Shown: in pieces, positions 14,710 to 23,505 of the stretch
Position numbering within the stretch: position 1 is the first letter of the stretch
Layout: each line of letters begins with the position of its first letter
DNA from: Clostridia bacterium
GTDB taxonomy: Bacteria; Bacillota; Clostridia; Oscillospirales; Acutalibacteraceae
NCBI GenBank assembly: GCA_024404025.1
Contig: JAKSQP010000012.1
Location: 1-64,000, forward strand
Direction: 5' to 3'
DNA length: 64,000 nt
Position numbers and translations under genes: made by a program
The notes under the pieces: model-generated
The model's database searches: none
Told to the model about the DNA's origin: nothing
Seen by the model: the letters and a program-made list of their open reading frames with translations, nothing else

Positions 14710-15585
14710 ATGAAGAAGATTTCAGCAGTAATTTTGGTGTGCATTATGATTCTTTTTCCGGGATGCACGGACAGCCTGATAAAAGGCGGCAATCTCGGCG
14801 CACGAGGCGGCGAAGAAGCGAAAATGTCAACGCTTCCGGAATTGAAGCTGACCGTTCCGGATCCCGATAATCTCAAAAATCTTCCGGAGGAAAGAACGGA
14901 GCACAGCTACGGGATCGCAAAAAACGGAAAGCCTCACGAAATTTCCGTCAATGCGCAGAAATTTTTTGAAGAAAAAGGATATAAGGCGTTCTGCCTTGAT
15001 ACCGTTTCAAAGAGCAAGGTGCTTTATCTTACCTTCGACTGCGGCTATGAAAACGGATGCACGGCGGCGATTCTCGACACCCTTAAAGAAAAGAATGTTC
15101 CTGCCGCATTTTTCTGCACTCTTCAGCAAATCAGAGAAAATCCGGAGATTACAAACAGAATGATAAATGAGGGGCATATAATCGGCAATCATTCGGCAAG
15201 GCATCCCGATTTTTCAAAGCTCACAAGAGAGCAGATGGCAAACGAAATTATGATATGCGACAATTATTTAAGAAAGAATCATAATTATACCTCACCGTTT
15301 TTTCGCTTCCCCGAGGGGGCATATAACGAATGCGCCCTTGAACTTGCGGGCTCAATCGGATTCACGAGCGTTTTTTGGTCGCTCGCATACGAGGACTGGG
15401 ATCCCGATTCGGTTATGGGAGCCGATTATGCGTTTGAAAAAGTGACTTCAAGGCTTCATCCCGGCGCAGTTATTCTGCTGCATTCCGTTTCGCCTGATAA
15501 CAGAGATGCGCTCGGCAGGATAATTGATTATGCAAGAGAAAACGGCTATGAATTCAAAGCGCTGACAGAGTTCGGAAAGTCATAA
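14710..15585 (+). CDS. polysaccharide deacetylase lipoprotein, PdaA-like
   Basis: This 291-aa exported lipoprotein has a signal peptide with lipobox LFPGC (Cys at about residue 19) and a carbohydrate esterase 4 (NodB) domain. The order of motifs is that of PdaA, which removes acetyl from muramic acid on the way to cortex muramic-delta-lactam: TFDCGYENG near 108, HSARHP near 162, RFPEGAYNE near 197 and HPGAVILLHSV near 255. The usual second acidic residue of motif 1 (TFDD) is Cys here, where B. subtilis PdaA has Asn. It is divergent from the ECF sigma gene. The ATG follows AAGGTGA. The role is sporulation cortex or vegetative wall modification; I cannot tell which. Confidence 0.85.
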   Translation: MKKISAVILVCIMILFPGCTDSLIKGGNLGARGGEEAKMSTLPELKLTVPDPDNLKNLPEERTEHSYGIAKNGKPHEISVNAQKFFEEKGYKAFCLDTVSKSKVLYLTFDCGYENGCTAAILDTLKEKNVPAAFFCTLQQIRENPEITNRMINEGHIIGNHSARHPDFSKLTREQMANEIMICDNYLRKNHNYTSPFFRFPEGAYNECALELAGSIGFTSVFWSLAYEDWDPDSVMGADYAFEKVTSRLHPGAVILLHSVSPDNRDALGRIIDYARENGYEFKALTEFGKS

Positions 15586-15590
15586 AAAAT

Positions 15591-15622
15591 ACCGCAAAGG
15601 ATTTTTCCTTTGCGGTGTTTTT
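15591..15622. terminator. bidirectional terminator
   Basis: The 11-bp stem ACCGCAAAGGA / TCCTTTGCGGT (15591-15601, 15606-15616) is followed by GTTTTTT on the plus strand and TATTTTTT on the minus strand. It lies between the deacetylase and ABC exporter genes. Confidence 0.9.
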
Positions 15623-17523
15623 TAATCGAGTTCAAACTGACCCGTATAGAGCTGATAATATTTGCCTTTCTGTGCAATAAGGTCATCATGGTCGCCGCGC
15701 TCAATGATTTCGCCGCGCTCAAGCACCATAATGGCATTCGAATTGCGAACGGTTGAAAGTCTGTGGGCTATAACGAATACCGTTCTGCCCTCCATCAGCT
15801 TATCCATACCGAGCTCAATGAGATGTTCCGTTCTTGTATCTATCGAAGATGTTGCCTCATCGAGAATGAGGACCGGCGGATCTGCAACGGCGGCTCTTGC
15901 AATCGAAAGAAGCTGACGCTGACCCTGCGAAAGATTTGAACCGTCGCCGGTGATGACCGTGTCATATCCGTCGGGAAGGCGGGTTATGAATGAATCGGCA
16001 TTCGCAAGCTTTGCGGCGGCAATGATTTCTTCGTCGGTTGCGTCAAGTCTGCCGTAGGCAATGTTGTCACGCACAGTTCCCGTGAAGAGGTGGGTGTCCT
16101 GAAGAACCATTGCCATTGAACGGCGAAGCTCTGACTTTTTGATTTTTTTGATATTGATTCCGTCATAAGTGATTTTGCCTTCGGAAATATCGTAAAATCT
16201 GTTGATAAGGTTAGTGATGGTCGTTTTGCCTGCGCCGGTTGAGCCGACGAATGCGATTTTCTGACCGGGATTTGCATAAAGGGTGATATTTTTGAGAATC
16301 GTTTTCTTTTCGGTATATCCGAATGTTACATTTTCAAATCTGACCTCGCCTCTCCATTCCGTGTAGGTTGTTGTGCCGTCACGGTGGGGATGCTTCCACG
16401 CCCATACGCCCGTTCTTTCGCTGCTTTCCCCGATTTCTCCGTCAGCATTTATCTTTGCGTTGACGAGTGTTACATAGCCTTCATCCTCTTCAACGGGGGC
16501 GTCGATGATTTCAAAGATTCTTTCGGCGCCTGCGAGAGCGGCAATGATGCTGTTGAACTGCTGGGAAATCTGGGTGATCGGCTGGAAGAACTGCTTTGTG
16601 TAGCTTAAGAATGCGAAGAGAGTGCCGACGGTGATAGCAAAGAACGATGTTTCGGGGATCGCAATAATGAGCATTGAGCCGAACATCGCAACGGCGGCAT
16701 AAGAAATATATGAAATATTGCCCATGATCGGCATAAGAATGCTCGCATAGGTATGTGCGTTGGTCGATGCACGGCGGAGATTCTGATTGATGGTGTTGAA
16801 ATCGTTTGTGGCGATTCCCTCATGGCAGAAGACCTTGACAACCTTCTGTCCCTCAATGAATTCTTCAATATATCCGTTTACCTTGCCGACGCATTTCTGC
16901 TGTTCACGGAAATTCTTTGCGCTCCTTTTGCCGAGGAATCCGACGGCAACAAAGGAAACAGCAAGCATTATCATAACAAATCCCGTAAGAGCAGGGCTTA
17001 AGCTCACCATCATAATGAATGTGCCCGCAACCGAAATAACCGATGAAACAAGCTGAACGAAGCTGTTGCTGATACATTCACGCAGAGTATCAACATCGTT
17101 TGTGTATCGGCTCATCAGCTCGCCGTGAGTATGAGTGTCAAAAAATCTGATGGGCAGATCCTGCATGTGATTGAACAGATCTCTGCGGATGGTATGAAGA
17201 GTGTTCTGCGAAACCTGAAGCATGATTCTTGAATAGGCATAGGAGCCGAGGAGACCGATTCCGTAAATCGCAACAAGCTTTATGAGCGTAAGAAGCAGGG
17301 GACGCATAAGCTCTTTTGTGATTTTCTGACCGATGATGGGCAGAAGAATATCGTCTGTTATTGTTTTAATATATGATGTGCCTATAATGACCGAAACGGA
17401 GCTGACTGCGACCATTGCGAAAACGAGCAGAAGCAGGAACTTCGATTTGCCGAGATAGGCGAGCAGGCGGAGAAAAGTGGCTTTTGTGTTTTTCGGTTTC
17501 TGATATTTATTACCCTTTGCCAT
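15622..17523 (-). CDS. ABC exporter half-transporter, catalytically canonical subunit
   Basis: This 633-aa type IV (B-type) ABC exporter has six N-terminal TM segments (about 30-330) and a C-terminal nucleotide-binding domain. Walker A is GSTGAGKTT near 425, the signature is LSQGQRQ near 530, and Walker B with the catalytic glutamate is LILDEATSSID near 555. It has a roughly 40-residue insert before the NBD (IDAPVEEDEGYVTLV to YTEWRGEVRFENV). It shares one base with the upstream partner (TAATG), so the two are translationally coupled and likely form a heterodimer. Relatives export drugs, peptides or lipids; the substrate is unknown. MarR control suggests an induced efflux role. Confidence 0.9.
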   Translation of the reverse strand: MAKGNKYQKPKNTKATFLRLLAYLGKSKFLLLLVFAMVAVSSVSVIIGTSYIKTITDDILLPIIGQKITKELMRPLLLTLIKLVAIYGIGLLGSYAYSRIMLQVSQNTLHTIRRDLFNHMQDLPIRFFDTHTHGELMSRYTNDVDTLRECISNSFVQLVSSVISVAGTFIMMVSLSPALTGFVMIMLAVSFVAVGFLGKRSAKNFREQQKCVGKVNGYIEEFIEGQKVVKVFCHEGIATNDFNTINQNLRRASTNAHTYASILMPIMGNISYISYAAVAMFGSMLIIAIPETSFFAITVGTLFAFLSYTKQFFQPITQISQQFNSIIAALAGAERIFEIIDAPVEEDEGYVTLVNAKINADGEIGESSERTGVWAWKHPHRDGTTTYTEWRGEVRFENVTFGYTEKKTILKNITLYANPGQKIAFVGSTGAGKTTITNLINRFYDISEGKITYDGINIKKIKKSELRRSMAMVLQDTHLFTGTVRDNIAYGRLDATDEEIIAAAKLANADSFITRLPDGYDTVITGDGSNLSQGQRQLLSIARAAVADPPVLILDEATSSIDTRTEHLIELGMDKLMEGRTVFVIAHRLSTVRNSNAIMVLERGEIIERGDHDDLIAQKGKYYQLYTGQFELD

Positions 17524-19253
17524 TATTTCTCACTTCCTTCCTGCTGGGATGTGTATACTTCGGTATAAATTTTGTTCGTGCCGAGAAGCTCTTCGTGGGA
17601 GCCGATGGCGTCAATTTTTCCGTCATCGAGAACGATGATCCTGTCTGCGTGCTCAACGGAGCTTATTCTCTGCGCAACGATGAGAGTTGTTACATCGCCG
17701 TGATTTTCTTTGAATCCTTCTCTGATTTTGGCATCAGTTGCCGTGTCAACGGCGCTGGTGCTGTCATCAAGGATAAGGATCTTGGGGGATTTGAGAAGCG
17801 CTCTTGCGATGCAGAGACGCTGCTTCTGGCCGCCGGAAACATTAACGCCGCCCTGGCCGAGCTCTGTTTTGTAGCCGTCAGGTAAGGATAGGATGAAATC
17901 GTGAGCCTGGGCGATGCGGCAGGCATTTTCAATTTCATCCTGCGTTGCGTTTTCATTGCCCCAGCGCAGGTTATCTTCAATTGTTCCGGTGAACAGCAGA
18001 TTCACCTGAAGCACCATTGCAACTTCATTGCGAAGATTCTGAAGCGTATAATCCGAAACGGGTCTGCCGCCGACTTTAACAACGCCTTCGGTGGCGTCAT
18101 AAAGTCTCGGGATCATTGAAACGAGAGTCGTTTTTGCCGAACCGGTTGCTCCGATGATGCCGATCGTTTCGCCCGATTTTATGTGGAGATTGATGTTGTC
18201 GATAACATTTTTTTGTCCGTTTTTCTGATATTTGAAGCAGACATTTTCCATATCTATCGAGCCGTCTGCAACTTTGAGAGAAGGATCGGCGCCGCTGTCA
18301 TCAATTTCCGGCTTTTCGTTGATGACTTCAATAACTCTTGTGAGCGAGGCTCTTGACATGATAGCCATAACGAATATCATTGAGATCATCATAAGCGACA
18401 TAAGGATCTGGGTGATATAGTTGATGAAAGCGGTGAGCTTTGCAATTTCCATGGTGCCGCCGATAACGAGCTTTCCGCCGAACCAGAAAACAAGCACGAT
18501 GCAGACATAAATTGTGAGCTGCATAAACGGGTTTGCAAGAATCAGAAGCTTTTCGGCAGAGATGGAAGCATCACGCAGTTCATCGTTTGAAAGCTGAAAT
18601 TTATCTTTTTCGTGCCTTGCTCTGACGAATGCTTTGATAACTCTTATGTTTATGAGCGTTTCCTGAATCGAAGAGTTGAGCCCGTCATATTTCTTCATCA
18701 GTTTTTTGAATCTCGGCAGAGCGATCAGAGCCATTCCGCCGAGAAGCAGAAGAAGAGCGGGAGCGGCAAAAATAAAGATGTTTGCAAGGTCCGCATTGAT
18801 TTTATGAGCATAATAGAATGCCATTGCAAACATAAACGGAGAGCGGACAACAACTCTGACCGCCATGGTGTAAGCCATCTGAATCGTGTTGACATCCGTT
18901 GTCATTCTCGTTATGAGAGAGGGTGTGCTGAAACGGTCTATATTTGCAAATGAGAAATTCTGAATTTTTTCAAATACTGCGCTTCTTAAGTTTGATCCGA
19001 AGCCCATTCCGGCAACGGCGGCGAATCTTGCGGCAAGTGCGCCGGCAACGAGCGAAACGAACGCCATCAGAATCATTTTGAGGCCTTCACGAAGCACATA
19101 ATCAAAACCTGCGTTTCCCTGAACGCCGTATGTTACGAGGTCCGACATAACAAAAGGAATCCGGACCTCAAGAATGACCTCAACGAGGATGAGAAGCGGC
19201 GAAAGCAAAGAAACCAGGCGATAGCCTTTGGTCTGTCTGAAAAATGTTTTCAT
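17523..19253 (-). CDS. ABC exporter half-transporter with degenerate ATP site
   Basis: This 576-aa B-type ABC half-transporter has six TM segments followed by an NBD. Walker A reads GATGSAKTT, with Ala in place of the last glycine. Walker B ends LILDDSTSAVD, with Asp in place of the catalytic Glu. The signature motif VSGGQKQR is intact. That pattern is expected in a heterodimeric exporter where one composite site hydrolyses ATP poorly, as in TM287/288, LmrCD and BmrCD. The downstream 633-aa subunit supplies the canonical residues. It overlaps the marR stop by 4 bp (ATGA) and the next gene by one base, giving a tight three-gene operon. Confidence 0.9.
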   Translation of the reverse strand: MKTFFRQTKGYRLVSLLSPLLILVEVILEVRIPFVMSDLVTYGVQGNAGFDYVLREGLKMILMAFVSLVAGALAARFAAVAGMGFGSNLRSAVFEKIQNFSFANIDRFSTPSLITRMTTDVNTIQMAYTMAVRVVVRSPFMFAMAFYYAHKINADLANIFIFAAPALLLLLGGMALIALPRFKKLMKKYDGLNSSIQETLINIRVIKAFVRARHEKDKFQLSNDELRDASISAEKLLILANPFMQLTIYVCIVLVFWFGGKLVIGGTMEIAKLTAFINYITQILMSLMMISMIFVMAIMSRASLTRVIEVINEKPEIDDSGADPSLKVADGSIDMENVCFKYQKNGQKNVIDNINLHIKSGETIGIIGATGSAKTTLVSMIPRLYDATEGVVKVGGRPVSDYTLQNLRNEVAMVLQVNLLFTGTIEDNLRWGNENATQDEIENACRIAQAHDFILSLPDGYKTELGQGGVNVSGGQKQRLCIARALLKSPKILILDDSTSAVDTATDAKIREGFKENHGDVTTLIVAQRISSVEHADRIIVLDDGKIDAIGSHEELLGTNKIYTEVYTSQQEGSEK

Positions 19254-19741
19254 TCTTTTTCCTCCTTATTTTCTTCATCAATAAACATTTTTATTATCTC
19301 TTTATCAGTCATATTATCAGGAGAAAGGTTATCGGCAAGCCTTGAAAGCATTGACGAAAACAGCTCGATTTCTCCGTCGCTGAAGCCGGTGAACATCTTT
19401 TCGTCAATTCTTCTGCATTCCTCTTTTCCCCTTGCAAGAACGAGTCTGCCTTTTTCCGTTATGCTGATTTTGTTGGCCCTGCGGTCGGCTTCGTCGATCG
19501 TGCGCTCTATAAGTCCCGATTTGGACATTCGCTTTATGCTCGTTGCAACAGAAGCGGGGGAAACGCCGAATTCCTTTGCAATTTCAACCTGCGGGCAGTC
19601 GCCGTGGTGAACGAGATATTCGAGAATTTCCGGCTGACCTCTGTAAATTTCAATATGGCGCAGAGCATTTGAAATATGATAGCGGTGGAGCAGGGTCACT
19701 CTGCACATTTTATGCACCGCATGGCATAAACTTTCTCTCAT
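19250..19741 (-). CDS. MarR-family transcriptional regulator
   Basis: The 163-aa winged-helix protein has the DNA-binding region CPQVEIAKEFGVSPASVATSIKRMSKSGLIERTIDEADRRANKISITEKG split over residues about 49-98, including the DxRR wing motif (DEADRRANK). It heads the operon of the heterodimeric ABC exporter and probably represses it until a ligand binds. The ATG at 19741 follows AAGGAG with 7-nt spacing. Two nested palindromes just downstream of the predicted transcription start (19768-19791) are the likely operator. The ligand is unknown; candidates are toxic small molecules exported by the pump. Confidence 0.9.
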   Translation of the reverse strand: MRESLCHAVHKMCRVTLLHRYHISNALRHIEIYRGQPEILEYLVHHGDCPQVEIAKEFGVSPASVATSIKRMSKSGLIERTIDEADRRANKISITEKGRLVLARGKEECRRIDEKMFTGFSDGEIELFSSMLSRLADNLSPDNMTDKEIIKMFIDEENKEEKE

Positions 19742-19767
19742 AATTCAGCTCCTTTCGTATTAATCAG

Positions 19768-19791
19768 CCGATTAACAGTTAATCGGTTAAC
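19768..19791. promoter_or_regulatory. MarR operator candidate
   Basis: CCGATTAAC-A-GTTAATCGG (19768-19786) is a perfect 9-bp dyad. The overlapping GTTAATCGGTTAAC (19778-19791) repeats the TTAAC half-site. It lies just past the predicted start of transcription, so a bound dimer would block RNA polymerase. Confidence 0.75.
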
Positions 19792-19801
19792 AATATGTAT
19801 G

Positions 19802-19830
19802 ATTTTAATGCCTCTCAACCGCTTTGTCAA
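19802..19830 (-). promoter_or_regulatory. sigma-A promoter of the marR-ABC operon
   Basis: On the minus strand TTGACA (19825-19830), a 17-nt spacer and TAAAAT (19802-19807). Transcription would begin near 19795, directly upstream of the dyads. Confidence 0.75.
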
Positions 19831-19847
19831 GAGGCATATCAATTGAT

Positions 19848-20540
19848 TTATCTGGAAACCTCGCCCGTGATCGCATTTATTATATTCTGAAAAACCGCAA
19901 CATGCGAGCCGGAAATATATTTATCGAGATGCATTGAGCCGAAGAACCATCTTCTGAATCTGCAGGCTTCGGAAAGCTCTTCGAGATATGTGTTGAGTCC
20001 GGTCACGCTTGCCGTTTCGCTGTCTTTCAGCTTAAGGAAGCTCTTGATTTTCATCGGAGGCTCGTGGGTTATGACGAAATCAACACGGCAGTTGTTGGCC
20101 TCAAGATTTGCGGCGCCTTCAAGCAGCTCTTCACGGGACGGAAACTCATCCTTTGACCAGGCATTTTCTTCAAAACGGATGTCAATGTCGGGGCTTTCTC
20201 CGCCGCCCATCGTGAAGAAAGTCATATTGTCGATTTTGAAAATCTGACCCCTCATAAGGTGATAAAGATTTCCGCATATATTATGCACCTTGCCGCCGTT
20301 CCATTGGGTTACGGGGTAAGAATTTAGAAGCTCAAAATTCTCGTGAGTGCCGTCAATGAAGCAGACATTATATTTTTTGTTTCCGATTTTTTTGAGAATC
20401 TTCTGTTCAATTTTGCTGTTATCCCATACGAAGCCGAAATCTCCGCATACGATAAGGGTATCATCCTTTTTCATGTGCCTGAGAACAGAAGAATCGAAAC
20501 GGGAAAAATCGCCGTGCATATCTCCGGTAACATAAACCAT
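19848..20540 (-). CDS. calcineurin-like metallophosphoesterase
   Basis: This 230-aa cytosolic enzyme has the full set of metallophosphoesterase motifs: GDMHGD near residue 6, GDFGF near 34, GTHEN near 66, ITHEPP near 157 and GSMH near 200. It probably hydrolyses a phosphomonoester or diester with two metal ions; the substrate is unknown. The start is the ATG at 20540 (MVYVTGD), preceded by AAGGAG; the upstream frame start has no site. It is a single gene, divergent from the DD-carboxypeptidase gene. Confidence 0.85.
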   Translation of the reverse strand: MVYVTGDMHGDFSRFDSSVLRHMKKDDTLIVCGDFGFVWDNSKIEQKILKKIGNKKYNVCFIDGTHENFELLNSYPVTQWNGGKVHNICGNLYHLMRGQIFKIDNMTFFTMGGGESPDIDIRFEENAWSKDEFPSREELLEGAANLEANNCRVDFVITHEPPMKIKSFLKLKDSETASVTGLNTYLEELSEACRFRRWFFGSMHLDKYISGSHVAVFQNIINAITGEVSR

Positions 20541-20629
20541 AAAACCGCTCCTTGAGAAAATCAAACTGTTTATAATGATATACTATTTTGCAAAAAAAAT
20601 CAAGAAGGATAAAAAATAATAAATGAGTG

Positions 20630-20658
20630 TTTATTTTTTCATATTTTTATGTTATAAT
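20630..20658 (+). promoter_or_regulatory. sigma-A promoter of the DD-carboxypeptidase gene
   Basis: TTTATT (20630-20635), a 17-nt spacer and TATAAT (20653-20658) lie 34 nt before the start codon. Confidence 0.75.
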
Positions 20659-20691
20659 CAAGCTTAATTCGTTGTTAAGGATATGGTTTAA

Positions 20692-22056
20692 ATGAAAAAA
20701 ACAATTTATATATTATTCTCGCTGATCCTGGCTGCATCGGCGTTTTTCTGCGTTCCGGCAAACGCATCTTATGATAAAGAAATGGAGGAGCTTAAGCTTT
20801 ATTCCGACTGCGTTTTGCTCATAAGCGCCGATAATGATGAAATCGTTTTTCAGAAGAATTCAAAAAAGCAAACATCTCCGGCAAGCCTAACAAAAGTAAT
20901 AACCGCATCGGTAGTGCTTGAAAACTGCGATGATTTATCTGTTATGATTTCCGTTCCGGAGAGCTGCATCAGAGAGCTTGACAACACGGGAAGCTCATTG
21001 AGCGGCCTTAAACCCGGCGAAGAAATTTCGCTTTATGATATGCTTTGCTGTCTGCTTGTTCACAGCGCAAACGATGCTGCAACAACGCTTGCGGATTATG
21101 TTGCGCAGGGCGACAGAGCAAAGTTCATAGATATGATGAATGAGCTTGCCGCAAGGCTCGGCTGCAAAGATAGCCACTTTGTCAACCCTCACGGTCTTGA
21201 TGATGAGGATCACTATGTTTCAGCCGAGGATATGGCAAAATTCATGAAATATGCGCTTGGTTTTCCTGCGTTCAGAGAAATTATCGCAATGTCAAGCTAC
21301 ACTCTTCCCGAAACGAATCTTCAGAAGAAAAGAATCATCCGTTCAACGGATTTTATGCTCAACAGCGCCTACAAAGACTATTACTGCAAGTATCTTAAAG
21401 GCGGCAAAACCGGCTCAACCTCAACTGCGGGAAAATGCTTTGTTTCAACCGCCTCAAAAGACGGCTATAACTATATTGCCGTTTGCCTCAATTCGATTTT
21501 TGCCGATGTTGATAATGACGGCTACGATGAAAACGGAGCTTTTCTTGACACAAAGGAAATGTATGAATGGGCTTTTGACAACATAAAGCTTGTTTCGATT
21601 TCGGATCCGGATATGGTAGTAGGGGAAATCCCGGTAAAATATTCCGCTTCAACCGACCATGTAAACCTTACCCCCGCCGAAGCGGTTTACAGCCTTGTGC
21701 CCGTCGGCACGCAGGCCGGAGGTCTTCTTGTTGAACCGATTGAAGATACCGTTCCCGAAGCGCTGAAAGCGCCGATAAAAAAAGGCGATGTTGTTTGCAG
21801 AGGCAGAGTGCTTTATGCAGGCGAGGTCATAAGAGAAATTGATCTTGTTGCGGCTTCCGATGTAAACAGAAGCATTTTTGCGGTTTTCGGAACGCTTCTC
21901 AAAACTTTGTTTTCATCCTGGATTTTCAGAATTCTCGCCATTGCGGTTATCATCGGCCTTATCATTCTGATTCTCAAAAGCCGAGGTTCGGGCCCGAAAT
22001 CAAAGAAAAGAGATTTCAGAATGTTCAATTATAATGAAATAATGAAAACAAAATAA
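20692..22056 (+). CDS. dacF: D-alanyl-D-alanine carboxypeptidase (PBP5/DacF family)
   Basis: This 454-aa penicillin-binding protein of the S11 peptidase family trims the terminal D-Ala of peptidoglycan stem peptides. It has a signal peptide (about 1-25), the SxxK motif in SPASLTKV near residue 65, the SxN motif SAND near 123, and KTG in KGGKTGSTS near 240. The C-terminal membrane segment near 405-425 (FRILAIAVIIGLIILIL) and the basic tail anchor it outside the membrane. The weak ribosome site AAGGATA precedes the ATG. DacF in B. subtilis acts in the forespore, but a vegetative DacA-like role is equally possible, so the symbol is tentative. Confidence 0.88.
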   Translation: MKKTIYILFSLILAASAFFCVPANASYDKEMEELKLYSDCVLLISADNDEIVFQKNSKKQTSPASLTKVITASVVLENCDDLSVMISVPESCIRELDNTGSSLSGLKPGEEISLYDMLCCLLVHSANDAATTLADYVAQGDRAKFIDMMNELAARLGCKDSHFVNPHGLDDEDHYVSAEDMAKFMKYALGFPAFREIIAMSSYTLPETNLQKKRIIRSTDFMLNSAYKDYYCKYLKGGKTGSTSTAGKCFVSTASKDGYNYIAVCLNSIFADVDNDGYDENGAFLDTKEMYEWAFDNIKLVSISDPDMVVGEIPVKYSASTDHVNLTPAEAVYSLVPVGTQAGGLLVEPIEDTVPEALKAPIKKGDVVCRGRVLYAGEVIREIDLVAASDVNRSIFAVFGTLLKTLFSSWIFRILAIAVIIGLIILILKSRGSGPKSKKRDFRMFNYNEIMKTK

Positions 22057-22065
22057 TACAGAAAA

Positions 22066-22137
22066 CAGCGGCGTTGAGGGCAGAGATTCTGCCTCCGGCG
22101 CCGCTGTGATTATCACTCAACCGAGTGATGATCATTT
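22066..22137. terminator. two stacked hairpins between convergent genes
   Basis: CAGCGGCG / CGCCGCTG (22066-22073, 22099-22106) with an inner GAGGGCAG / CTGCCTC stem is followed by ATCACTC / GAGTGAT (22112-22129) and TTTTCTTTCGTTTT. The pair should terminate the DD-carboxypeptidase transcript. Confidence 0.75.
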
Positions 22138-22206
22138 TCTTTCGTTTTAAATCAGCTATCTGCTTCGTTGCCCTCATTCGCAATACACAAAGTATTACTC
22201 ACTCGG

Positions 22207-23292
22207 TTACATTGAACGTATTATCAGATCTGCGGCATAAGATATAACTGATGTCAGCAGCTCTCCGCCGAAGAAACCTGCCGCAAGGGAAATGAACGAA
22301 ACTCCGCCCGCTCTGATAATGAGAGATTTTTTGATTTCGTCCGGAGCGTTTGCTTCTTTGACTTTATCGATTATCTGATTCATTCTTTTATAATAGATAA
22401 GATTCGCAATGAATCCGCAGATCAGATGTTCAAAGAATGTTACGGCGGCAATAACTGCCAAAGGCTTCTTTACCTGACTAACGAATTCCGTGTAGACGGC
22501 GTTCAGCTTTTCGGTTGCTTCGTCGAGGAGCTTTTCGTCGGTAACATCCTTATATTGTTCCTGAATTTCCGCAAATCTGCCCGCCATCGTCTGCGAAACC
22601 TCGGCAACTTGTGACTGATAGTTATAAGTCATCAGCGTGATCGAGGTCATCAGCACGAGGATGATGGCTCCGGCTTTATAAAGCTTTCTGAAAAAAAACC
22701 ACCAGGGAGCGAACAGAAACGCCGCCCAGTTGAAGCTGATTTTGCCGCCCGAAGCGATTCTGCGGAACTTCGGAATATATCTCTTTGCCGAATTTTGAAT
22801 GAAATATGCCGCATTGCCGACTGTTGTGCTGCCGAGAGCTTCGTCCTCCGGAGCGTCAACACCTCTCATATATATGTTGTCCTGAAAGAAATTGTTTTCA
22901 AACAGAAGAGGAGCGCCGCATTTTGAACACAGACGGTTTGAGGCGGGATTGATTTCTCCGCAAAATCTGCATTCCTTTTCTTTTGCGCTGTTTTCTTCGC
23001 TTTCGCCCGAAAGCAGAGCGCCGCAGTTTCCGCAATGAAGAGCATCGGGAAGATTTTCCGCCCCGCAGATGTGGCATTTTTTATTGCTTTCGGCGGTATC
23101 ATCGAGTTGAACGCTTTCTCTCGGCTTCCATACGAAATCGGGAGAATGGAGAGATTCGTTAACGCAATGGCCCTCTGCCTGCCAGCATTCCCTGTGCTGA
23201 GGGGTTGCGCATACGGGGCATACCACTATGTCGTTGCCCTCGTGAAAATGTTTTCCGCAGCCTGCGCAGGGCTGATTGTTATAATCTGTCAA
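22207..23292 (-). CDS. RING-like / zinc-ribbon membrane protein (DUF2628 type)
   Basis: This 361-aa protein has an N-terminal prokaryotic RING-finger-like domain (CAGCGKHF, CPVCATPQHRECW, residues 9-38), two zinc-ribbon CxxC pairs (CHICGAENLPDALHCGNC near 73 and CRFCGEINPASNRLCSKC near 108), and a C-terminal membrane domain. The segment FNWAAFLFAPWWFFFRKLYKAG is a DUF2628 hallmark, and three to four TM segments follow. The start is TTG at 23292 with AAGGAG 8 nt before it. The four metal sites suggest structural zinc and protein-protein contacts. Such proteins are common in Firmicutes but uncharacterised. It is divergent from prfB and probably monocistronic. Confidence 0.8.
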   Translation of the reverse strand: MTDYNNQPCAGCGKHFHEGNDIVVCPVCATPQHRECWQAEGHCVNESLHSPDFVWKPRESVQLDDTAESNKKCHICGAENLPDALHCGNCGALLSGESEENSAKEKECRFCGEINPASNRLCSKCGAPLLFENNFFQDNIYMRGVDAPEDEALGSTTVGNAAYFIQNSAKRYIPKFRRIASGGKISFNWAAFLFAPWWFFFRKLYKAGAIILVLMTSITLMTYNYQSQVAEVSQTMAGRFAEIQEQYKDVTDEKLLDEATEKLNAVYTEFVSQVKKPLAVIAAVTFFEHLICGFIANLIYYKRMNQIIDKVKEANAPDEIKKSLIIRAGGVSFISLAAGFFGGELLTSVISYAADLIIRSM

Positions 23293-23397
23293 TGGATTGT
23301 CTCCTTTTTGAGTTCTATAACATATATATTAGCGGATTGTTCCGTGAATTTCAATTATTATTTGAAAATTCTTTTTCCGGAGTCTGCAAAATTTTTC

Positions 23398-23426
23398 TTT
23401 ACTTTTTTTATAATATTATGTATAAT
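23398..23426 (+). promoter_or_regulatory. sigma-A promoter of the prfB operon
   Basis: TTTACT (23398-23403), a 17-nt spacer and TATAAT (23421-23426), with a second TATAAT just upstream. The leader to prfB would be about 75 nt. Confidence 0.75.
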
Positions 23427-23505
23427 ATTTGCTGTTCTATTATGTGCAGGTATCATTATAATTTTTTCGGCGCAAAATAATCTAAACAGATTCAGGAGAT
23501 ATTTT

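Noticed and set aside
23035..23505. Extended N-terminus of RF2 (529-aa frame), and a possible frameshift site.
   Set aside because: The extension is antisense to the RING/zinc-ribbon gene and its promoter. The AGGAGAT site and family length put the start at 23506.
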